Shown: positions 1-4,195 of the stretch, one piece after another
How the letters are laid out: every line of letters starts with the position of its first letter
Position numbering within the stretch: the stretch's first letter is position 1
From: Halococcaceae archaeon
Lineage (GTDB): Archaea; Halobacteriota; Halobacteria; Halobacteriales; Halalkalicoccaceae
Assembly: GCA_007128515.1 (NCBI GenBank)
Contig: SKXI01000465.1
Span: 1 to 5,120, forward strand
Direction: 5' to 3'
Length of the DNA stretch: 5,120 bases
Translations under genes and position numbers: made by a program
Notes under the pieces: model-generated
What the model saw: the letters and a program-made list of their open reading frames with translations, nothing else
Told to the model about the DNA's origin: nothing
Database searches by the model: none

Positions 1-51
1 GAATTCGACGCCGAAATCGCGGGTATCGCTCCCTTTCACGGTCTCCGTCAT
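1..51 (-). CDS. Possible 5' end of a minus-strand gene, cut by the window edge
   Basis: Read on the minus strand from an ATG at 51-49, the sequence is open to the window edge for 17 codons, beginning [17 protein letters not shown]. The peptide is acidic and mostly uses G or C at third positions, as expected for a haloarchaeal gene. No other in-frame ATG, GTG or TTG lies between this ATG and position 137. The gene would be divergent from the DUF309 gene, with about 86 bases between the two starts. No clear TATA box lies 25-28 bases before the ATG. Seventeen residues are too few to assign a family. A competing plus-strand frame is open from 1 to a stop at 94-96, so this call is tentative. Confidence 0.35.
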   Translation of the reverse strand, partial: MTETVKGSDTRDFGVEF

Positions 52-137
52 CCCGTTTTCCAGCAGGGTGCCGTCGTCACGTGGAGGCTGGTGTAGTAGC
101 GACAGAGCTACACGAATCCAGCCGCCATGACACGAAC

Positions 138-617
138 ATGGACGAGCACACGCGTGATCCTTCCGTCGGACCCCCCCTGGGAAACCCGACGGGCTGGCGG
201 GCGGACGGTCAGTGGGAGCACGCGACGCTCCGCCGGGCGACCGACCACGGCGTTCGCCTGTTCAACGCCGGCGCCTACCACGAATCACACGACTGCTTCG
301 AGGACGAGTGGTACAACTACGGCGCGGGGACCACCGAGTCGAAGTTCCTCCACGGGATGGTGCAGGTGGCGGCGGGGGCGTACAAACACGTCGACTTCGG
401 CGACGACGACGGGATGCGTTCGCTGTTCGAGACCGCACTCCAGTACTTCCACGGCGTCCCCCGGGACTTCTACGGCGTCGACCTGATCGACGTGCGGACG
501 ACGCTCACGAACGCGCTTTCGGACCCGACGGTGATCGACGGCTGGCGGATCGCCCTCGACGGGCGGTGTCCCGAGGCGCGCGAGGAGGACTTCGTCTACG
601 CCGAGACGCTCGACTGA
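138..617 (+). CDS. DUF309 family protein, complete
   Basis: This 159-residue protein shows the DUF309 signature. The block at residues 41-60 reads [18 protein letters not shown] with conserved H48, E49, H51, D52, E55 and W58. A second block at 70-84 ([15 protein letters not shown]) contributes H72 and Q76. The family is a small all-helical fold whose clustered His and Glu residues look like a metal or ligand site, but its biochemical role is unknown. I see no signal peptide or membrane segment, so it is probably cytoplasmic. The frame is open back to a GTG at 81. I prefer the ATG at 138 because the acidic [13 protein letters not shown] start resembles other haloarchaeal members as I recall them, and the 19 extra codons lack acidic bias. 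A T-rich CGTTTTCC (53-60) about 24 bases before the GTG is the only support for the longer form. The gene ends one base before the tryptophanase stop on the other strand. Confidence 0.9.
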   Translation: MDEHTRDPSVGPPLGNPTGWRADGQWEHATLRRATDHGVRLFNAGAYHESHDCFEDEWYNYGAGTTESKFLHGMVQVAAGAYKHVDFGDDDGMRSLFETALQYFHGVPRDFYGVDLIDVRTTLTNALSDPTVIDGWRIALDGRCPEAREEDFVYAETLD

Positions 618-618
618 G

Positions 619-1980
619 TCAGTCCGCGAGCACGCCCGTCTCGACCGGGCGGAGTTCGGCGCTGAAATGTCGCAGCTCGGGCGGGTCGGGGTCGGTCACC
701 AGCTCGAGGCCGCCGATCTCCTCGCGCCTATCGAGGACGGTGGAGAACGTCTCAGCGACGTGGTCGAGGTGCTCGTCGTGGTAGGTCCGGCGGGGGAGCG
801 CGAGTCTGAGGAGTTCCGGGCGGTCGGTCCCGGGGAACGCGAGGCTCCCGAGTTCGACGCCGCGGACGCCGCCGTCGAGGTAGGCCGCACAGGCGAGCGC
901 CTGCCCCGGGAACTCCGAGGGCTCGAGCTGTGTGAGCAACGACCCCGCGTCGACGTAGACGGCGTGGCCGCCGACCGGTTCGTAGATCGGAACGCCCCGA
1001 TCCCGGAGCCGATCGCCGAGCGATCGGACCTGGTCGACGCGCGCACGGACACGGTCGTCGTCGACCGCCTCCCGAAGGCCGACCGCCATCGCCGCCATGT
1101 CGCGACCGGCCATCCCGCCGTAGGTCGGAAAGCCCTCGTAGAGGATCAGCCGGGGTTTCAGCGACTCGGCCAGCTCCGGATCCCGCAGCGCGAGAAAGCC
1201 CCCGACGTTCGAGAGCCCCTCCTTCTTCCCGCTCATCACCACGCAGTCGGCGTACGAGAGCTGTTCGCGGGCGATCTCCGCGACGCTACTGTCCGAGAAC
1301 GCCGGCTCGCGCTCGCGGACGAAGTGGGCGTTCTCCGCGAACCTGCAGGCGTCGATCACGAGCGGGACGTCGAGGTCGTCGGCCAGTTCGCGGGCGGCGT
1401 GGGTGTTCTCGACGCTCACCGGCTGGCCGGCCATCGAGTTGTTCGTGATCGTGAGCACGACCGCTGCGACCCGCTCCGCTCCCGCCTCGGCAGCGGCGAC
1501 CCGGGCGTTCTCGACGTCGAGGTTCCCCTTGAACGGCGCGTCGGCGGAGAGATCGGTCGCCACCTCGACGGGACAGTCGATCGCCCTCGCGCCGTTCGCG
1601 GCGACGTGTGCCCGGGTCGTGTCGAAGTGGGTGTTGTTGATCACGACGTCCCCCGCGGAGAGCAGGTGACCGTAGAGGACGTTCTCCGCGCCCCGTCCCT
1701 GGTGGGTCGGGAGGAGATGCTCGAAGCCCATCACGTCGGAGACGGCGTCCTCTAGCTCCCCGAAACTCCGGCTCCCGGCGTACGCTTCGTCGCCGGTCAT
1801 GAGCGCGGCCCACTGGTCGGTGCTCATCGCGCCGGTCCCGCTGTCGGTGAGCAGGTCGACGAAGACGTCGTCGGACGCGACGCGGAAGAGGTTGTAGCCC
1901 GCCTCCCGGAGGCAGGTCCGACGCTCCTCGCGGGGAATGAGGTCGACCGGGGCGGCCATCGCAGAACGGTACTGGGTCAT
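619..1980 (-). CDS. tnaA: Tryptophanase (L-tryptophan indole-lyase), complete
   Basis: This PLP-dependent beta-eliminating lyase splits L-tryptophan into indole, pyruvate and ammonia in the cytoplasm. The 453-residue product is slightly shorter than the 471 of E. coli TnaA. Visible landmarks are PTHQGRGAEN (91-100), HFDTTRAH (118-125), DACRFAEN (210-217) with the PLP-ring Asp210 and Arg213, and SGKKEGLSNVGGF (250-262), where Lys253 is the expected Schiff-base lysine. RLALPRR (392-398) probably holds the substrate-carboxylate arginine. LRHFSAEL (436-443) carries His438, equivalent to E. coli His463. The closest relative, tyrosine phenol-lyase, has Arg381 for the phenol; here GVRGVELGS places Leu377 there, as in tryptophanases. 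The start is ATG 1980-1978: the frame is open 31 codons further, but that stretch is basic and unlike the family. GAGGAG lies only two bases before the ATG, too close for a usual Shine-Dalgarno. H. volcanii has a tryptophan-inducible tnaA promoter, so similar control is plausible here. Confidence 0.95.
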   Translation of the reverse strand: MTQYRSAMAAPVDLIPREERRTCLREAGYNLFRVASDDVFVDLLTDSGTGAMSTDQWAALMTGDEAYAGSRSFGELEDAVSDVMGFEHLLPTHQGRGAENVLYGHLLSAGDVVINNTHFDTTRAHVAANGARAIDCPVEVATDLSADAPFKGNLDVENARVAAAEAGAERVAAVVLTITNNSMAGQPVSVENTHAARELADDLDVPLVIDACRFAENAHFVREREPAFSDSSVAEIAREQLSYADCVVMSGKKEGLSNVGGFLALRDPELAESLKPRLILYEGFPTYGGMAGRDMAAMAVGLREAVDDDRVRARVDQVRSLGDRLRDRGVPIYEPVGGHAVYVDAGSLLTQLEPSEFPGQALACAAYLDGGVRGVELGSLAFPGTDRPELLRLALPRRTYHDEHLDHVAETFSTVLDRREEIGGLELVTDPDPPELRHFSAELRPVETGVLAD

Positions 1981-2121
1981 GGCTCCTCTATTCCCGCCCG
2001 ACCGTTTGAGTCTAGGCGGACAGCGTTGTGCGATCCTGTACGGGAGTGCGAACGACCCTCCGGGTGGAGACATCGTCGGCGATCCGAGTCCCTATCACCT
2101 CCCGGCTCGTAGGACGGGTAG
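1981..2121. promoter_or_regulatory. Divergent promoter region between tnaA and the deacylase gene
   Basis: These 141 bases must hold the promoters of both divergent genes. For the plus-strand gene, CCTATC at 2091-2096 sits about 27 bases before the ATG, where a box A would lie in a leaderless transcript. For tnaA, the only AT-leaning element at the matching distance is minus-strand TCAAAC, around 2004-2009. Both are weak matches to a haloarchaeal TATA box. No strong inverted repeat stands out: short dyads such as CTCC-GGGT-GGAG (2069-2080) are within chance for this base composition. Confidence 0.4.
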
Positions 2122-2976
2122 ATGAGAGTCGAACAGCTCGGGGAGGGCGACCCCGAGATCGCCGTGGTCGGCGGGATCCACGGCGACGAGCCCTGTGGAA
2201 TCCGTGCGGTCGAGCGCGTGCTCGAGGCCGCCCCCTCGGTCGAGCGACCCGTGAAGTTCGTCGTCGCGAACGAGCGTGCCGCGACCCGTGGCCAGCGGTA
2301 TCTCGACATCGATCTCAACCGTGCGTTCCCCGGCGAGGAGGCAGCGAACACCCACGAGGGGCGGCTCGCGTACGACCTTGCCGAGGAGCTGGAGGGCTGT
2401 GCGACGCTCGCGCTCCACTCGACGCAGTCGACCGGGCGGTCGTTCGCGATCGCCGACGGCCTGACGCCGTTCGTGCGGCAGGTGGCACCGGCACTGTCGA
2501 TCGAGACGCTCGTCACGACGGGACCCCTCGTCCAGGGGCGGCTGTTCACCACCGCCCGGACGATCGAGGTCGAGTGCGGCCTGCAGGGCAGCGAGCGGGC
2601 GGCGGACACCGCCACGCAGATCACCTGGGAGTTCCTCACAGCGATGGGTGTCCTGGGCGATCGCTCGGCGGAGACGAGACGGGTCATCCCCGTCTTCGAA
2701 CTCCGCGAACCGATCCCGAAGGAAGGGGGATCCGAGTACGACGTGCTCGCCGAGAACTTCGAGCGCGTCGGCGACGGCGAGGCGTTCGCCTCGATCGACG
2801 GCCAGGTGATCGCCGCCGACGTCCCCTTCTACCCCGTCCTGCTCTCGCCGTACGGCTACCGGGAGATATTCGGCTACGCCGCGGAGCAGGTGGGCGTCCT
2901 CGAGCCCGGAACGCCTCACTCGGGTGGCGAGAGCTCGACCAGCGTCAGGTCGCGGTCCAACGGGCAGAACTCGTGA
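2122..2976 (+). CDS. Succinylglutamate desuccinylase/aspartoacylase family zinc deacylase
   Basis: This 284-residue M14-like metallohydrolase should cut an N-acyl (amide) bond of an acylated amino acid or similar small amide in the cytoplasm. The zinc ligands are readable: H20 and E23 in GGIHGDEPCG (17-26) and H99 in ALHSTQS (97-103). YLDIDLNRAFPG (60-71) is the family DLNRxFPG motif that contacts substrate, and E151 in EVECG matches the catalytic glutamate of aspartoacylase. The third-ligand motif lacks the Asp of the DLHNT or DLHTA forms of aspartoacylase and AstE, so neither substrate should be assumed. No arginine-succinyltransferase genes are adjacent. The recognisable domain stops near residue 260 (IFGYAAEQVGVL). 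The last 20 residues, rich in Ser, Arg and Gly with one acidic residue, are read antisense through the end of the UPF0179 gene. The ATG at 2122 gives the normal N-terminal strand before the HxxE motif. It is divergent from tnaA. Confidence 0.88.
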   Translation: MRVEQLGEGDPEIAVVGGIHGDEPCGIRAVERVLEAAPSVERPVKFVVANERAATRGQRYLDIDLNRAFPGEEAANTHEGRLAYDLAEELEGCATLALHSTQSTGRSFAIADGLTPFVRQVAPALSIETLVTTGPLVQGRLFTTARTIEVECGLQGSERAADTATQITWEFLTAMGVLGDRSAETRRVIPVFELREPIPKEGGSEYDVLAENFERVGDGEAFASIDGQVIAADVPFYPVLLSPYGYREIFGYAAEQVGVLEPGTPHSGGESSTSVRSRSNGQNS

Positions 2977-3362
2977 GGGGGATCGCCGAGGACCTCCCTG
3001 ATCCGGTACTCCCCGTCCATCTCCGCGCCGTCGGGGACGCAGTACTCGTGGCTCGGACACTCGGTGTACTGACAGGGACCGGCGAGCGAGACGCGGCTCC
3101 CGGCGTACGCGCTACGTGAGGGGACGTTCGCGACCACGGAGGCCGGTTCGACCTCGACGGCGCTCACCCCGTCGTCGTGGACCCCACACTCGAGGGTCTG
3201 GGCGTTCTCGCGCAGGCCGGTGACGCGGTACTTCGTCCCCTCGGTGAGGTTGAGACACTGGTTCCGGTAGGGACAGCCCTCGCAGGCGCTCGCCTCGCCG
3301 TGGTAGACGAACTCCCGTCCGACCTCGGCGAGACGCGTTCCGATGAGCGTGACGGTGGTCAT
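2916..3362 (-). CDS. UPF0179 family protein, cysteine-rich, complete
   Basis: The 148-residue protein begins MTTVTLIGTRLAEVGREFVYHG and matches the archaeal UPF0179 family (COG1990) in length and layout. Eight cysteines are visible: C27, C30 and C36 in ACEGCPYRNQC, C59 in LECGVH, C97, C102 and C108 in PCQYTECPSHEYC, and C133 in EFCPLDRDL. This spacing suggests bound zinc or one or two iron-sulfur clusters, which is inference; the family has no established function that I know. The ATG has no Shine-Dalgarno, and minus-strand TTAAGG lies about 26 bases upstream, fitting a leaderless transcript. It follows the DUF5820-like gene on the same strand after 24 bases, so the two may be co-transcribed. 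Its last 19 codons, including C133, overlap the end of the deacylase gene on the other strand. Confidence 0.9.
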   Translation of the reverse strand: MTTVTLIGTRLAEVGREFVYHGEASACEGCPYRNQCLNLTEGTKYRVTGLRENAQTLECGVHDDGVSAVEVEPASVVANVPSRSAYAGSRVSLAGPCQYTECPSHEYCVPDGAEMDGEYRIREVLGDPPHEFCPLDRDLTLVELSPPE

Positions 3363-3384
3363 GTGGTCGCTAGATCGAGCCCAC

Positions 3385-3390
3385 CCTTAA
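3385..3390 (-). promoter_or_regulatory. Candidate box A (TATA-like) for the UPF0179 gene
   Basis: On the minus strand this reads TTAAGG, centred about 26 bases before the UPF0179 ATG, the spacing expected for a leaderless haloarchaeal mRNA. It overlaps the TAA stop codon of the upstream gene (3389-3387), so part of the match may simply be the stop codon. Confidence 0.35.
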
Positions 3391-3782
3391 CGCTCCCGCC
3401 CGGTCAGCTCGTCGAGGCGATCCAGGTACGGCTCCCGGGGGACCTGATACGCATCCCGGTAGTCGACGCGGCCGTTCGCGAAGCGTTCGGCGAGCGAGAG
3501 CGCGCCCTCGACCGCACCGGCACGGTCGTCGTAGCGCGCCTCCTCGAGCGAGACGTCGGGTTCGAGGTAGAAGGTGACGTACCAGCGCTCGCTTCGGTAG
3601 CCCTCCGCACGCTGTTCCGGGCGGCGGTTTCTGTGGGGGCCGTTCGAGACGTACAGCGTCGGGAGACACGGCGCCGGGAAGGCCGAGGAGTCGAAGACGT
3701 CGGGACGGTAGGCGAGGATCAGTCGCCCCTCCGGCTCCTCGTTCCACGGGACCCATCCCGCCGGGAGCGCGTCGGTAACCAT
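3387..3782 (-). CDS. Small haloarchaeal protein, probably DUF5820 family
   Basis: This is a 131-residue soluble protein with no signal peptide or membrane segment. The N-terminal half has the pattern I associate with haloarchaeal DUF5820 proteins: LPAGWVPWNEEPEGR (6-20), then LILAYRPDVF (21-30), then AFPAPCLPTLYV (34-45). An Arg-rich loop follows (49-63), then a strand RWYVTFYLEP (66-75) and an acidic helical tail (79-107) ending in YRDAYQVPREPYLDRLDEL. The function is unknown. The ATG at 3782-3780 has no Shine-Dalgarno but has a TATA-like element 26 bases upstream. It lies 24 bases upstream of UPF0179 in the same direction, which suggests an operon without showing a shared function. The family name is from memory of the pattern; the coding call itself is secure from the composition and the absence of a better frame. 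Confidence 0.8.
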   Translation of the reverse strand: MVTDALPAGWVPWNEEPEGRLILAYRPDVFDSSAFPAPCLPTLYVSNGPHRNRRPEQRAEGYRSERWYVTFYLEPDVSLEEARYDDRAGAVEGALSLAERFANGRVDYRDAYQVPREPYLDRLDELTGRER

Positions 3783-3804
3783 AGGTAAATCACGGTCCTC
3801 GGTC

Positions 3805-3812
3805 GTCTAATC
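3805..3812 (-). promoter_or_regulatory. Candidate box A for the DUF5820-like gene
   Basis: The minus strand reads GATTAGAC, with TTAG centred about 26 bases before the ATG at 3782. This fits a leaderless start and is the only AT-leaning stretch at that distance. The stronger TATA at 3849 is too far away (about 70 bases) and has its BRE on the plus-strand side, so it should not serve this gene. Confidence 0.4.
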
Positions 3813-3832
3813 GTTCACGGTCGGCCGACGAC

Positions 3833-3844
3833 CCCCGATCGGGG
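3833..3844. repeat. Perfect 12-bp palindrome, operator-like
   Basis: CCCCGATCGGGG is identical on both strands and runs directly into the BRE of the TATA box at 3849. A perfect palindrome of this length abutting a promoter suggests a dimeric regulator site. An activator is possible, since the site is upstream of the TATA box. It lies 3 bases beyond another perfect palindrome, GTCGGCCGAC (3820-3829). No regulator can be named from the sequence. Confidence 0.55.
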
Positions 3845-3856
3845 AAACATATATAA
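3843..3856 (+). promoter_or_regulatory. Archaeal BRE and TATA box, plus-strand orientation
   Basis: GGAAAC followed by ATATATAA is the strongest promoter match in the window. The adenines just before the TATA fit a transcription factor B recognition element on the plus strand; the reverse orientation has only GCACC there. The expected start is around 3876-3880. No gene begins within 300 bases downstream except prkA at 4196, so the product would be a prkA mRNA with a leader of about 320 bases or a separate small RNA. Confidence 0.65.
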
Positions 3857-3862
3857 GGTGCA

Positions 3863-3879
3863 CGTTCGGTGTACGAACG
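3863..3879. repeat. Dyad CGTTCG-N5-CGAACG at the expected transcription start
   Basis: Two 6-base arms (3863-3868 and 3874-3879) are perfect reverse complements around the spacer GTGTA. The dyad starts 6 bases after the TATA box and ends at the expected start site. A protein bound here would block polymerase recruitment, as archaeal repressors do. Since transcription should begin at its right end, an operator is likelier than an RNA hairpin. Confidence 0.5.
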
Positions 3880-3950
3880 ACTCATCGGCCGAGTCACCGC
3901 AGTATAATTATTTTCACCTTGATATGAATAGAGTAAGAGAACGAGAACTG

Positions 3951-3975
3951 CGAATATACAAAACACTTATATTCG
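3951..3975. promoter_or_regulatory. Second TATA-like element inside an 8-bp inverted repeat
   Basis: CGAATATA (3951-3958) and TATATTCG (3968-3975) are perfect reverse complements separated by nine bases. The right arm overlaps a TATA-like CTTATATT (3966-3973) preceded by CAAAACA, which resembles a BRE on the plus strand. The expected start is near 3995-3998, giving prkA a leader of about 200 bases. The symmetry could mean a regulator site covering the TATA box, or two back-to-back TATA elements. Confidence 0.5.
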
Positions 3976-3976
3976 A

Positions 3977-3989
3977 GTAGCCCGGCTAC
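3977..3989. repeat. Dyad GTAGCC-C-GGCTAC just downstream of the second TATA
   Basis: Two perfect 6-base arms surround one cytosine (or 5-base arms around three bases). It begins 4 bases after the TATA-like element, a position similar to that of the dyad after the first TATA, though with different bases. It would lie upstream of the expected start near 3996, so a DNA site is more likely than an RNA hairpin. Confidence 0.4.
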
Positions 3990-3997
3990 ACTAAACA

Positions 3998-4020
3998 GTA
4001 TCGGTGTGCCAACACCATAC
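3998..4020 (+). repeat. Stem-loop at the predicted 5' end of the prkA leader
   Basis: GTAT (3998-4001) plus GGTGT (4003-4007) pair with ACACC (4012-4016) plus ATAC (4017-4020), giving nine base pairs, one bulged C at 4002 and a four-base loop GCCA. It coincides with the start expected from the TATA-like element at 3966-3973, so an RNA begun there would carry a 5'-terminal hairpin. Such a structure could protect the 5' end or serve as a binding site; it might instead be a DNA operator. Confidence 0.4.
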
Positions 4021-4116
4021 ACACGTGCCGCCCGCTCCGTCCCCCCACGATCGACCGTCGCTATCGTCGGGTCGGGCGTCCCGGGCGTGCATCGCTCACG
4101 TATGCCAGAACCCGCC

Positions 4117-4165
4117 CCCCGCTCCGCCGCTCGCACGCAGCCGATCGGAGAGCGGGGCCTGCGAG
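4117..4165 (+). other. Alternative hairpins in the prkA leader near the start codon
   Basis: CCCCGCTC (4117-4124) can pair with GAGCGGGG (4150-4157) as a perfect 8-bp stem. In competition, or as a pseudoknot, CTCGCA (4130-4135) in its loop can pair with TGCGAG (4160-4165). The structures end about 30 bases before the prkA ATG and could affect ribosome access. The stretch is very GC-rich, so such pairings arise easily by chance. Confidence 0.3.
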
Positions 4166-4195
4166 GGCGATCCGCGGTCCCCAACGAGAGAAACC

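Larger units (their letters stand above)
3821..3892. repeat. Octamer palindrome TCGGCCGA repeated on both sides of the promoter
   Basis: The 8-base palindrome TCGGCCGA occurs at 3821-3828 and again at 3885-3892, 64 bases apart from start to start, with the TATA box between them. The spacing is close to six helical turns, so one protein could bind both copies on the same face. GC-rich octamers recur by chance, so this is suggestive only. Confidence 0.35.
3783..4195. other. 413-base gene-free regulatory region before prkA
   Basis: No convincing gene lies here: the short open frames are Arg/Pro/Ser-rich shadows typical of GC-rich DNA. In order it holds the DUF5820-side promoter, a 10-bp palindrome (3820-3829), a 12-bp palindrome (3833-3844), a BRE/TATA box (3843-3856) and a dyad (3863-3879). 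Next come an AT-rich island (3901-3975, 22 G/C of 75), a second TATA-like element inside an inverted repeat (3951-3975), and two small dyads (3977-3989 and 3998-4020). A GC-rich stretch able to fold (4117-4165) precedes the prkA ATG. No TATA-like element sits 25-30 bases before that ATG, and the nearest purine run (GAGAG, 4186-4190) is a weak Shine-Dalgarno. The prkA mRNA therefore probably has a leader of 200 to 300 bases. Confidence 0.7.

Noticed and set aside
1..96. Plus-strand open frame from the window start to a stop at 94-96, possibly the end of an upstream gene
   Set aside because: Its 31 codons give a hydrophobic, His/Gln-containing peptide with little acidic content and a lower share of G or C at third positions than the opposing minus frame. 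It remains possible.
667..1755. Long 362-codon plus-strand open frame antisense to tnaA
   Set aside because: It is a mirror of the GC-biased codons of tnaA, which matches a known enzyme along its whole length. The antisense peptide has no recognisable motif.
2028..3119. Overlapping long open frames on both strands across the deacylase gene
   Set aside because: Their products are Arg/Pro/Gly/Ala-rich without family motifs, while the 2122-2976 frame has ordered zinc-hydrolase motifs.
3903..3915. T-rich run TAATTATTTT as a terminator for an RNA from the 3849 promoter
   Set aside because: It would give a transcript of only about 35 bases, and the T run is interrupted and without a clear preceding structure.
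3920..3960. C/D box-like string TGATATGA suggesting a guide RNA
   Set aside because: It does not match the RUGAUGA C box, and no CUGA D box with a suitable spacing follows.
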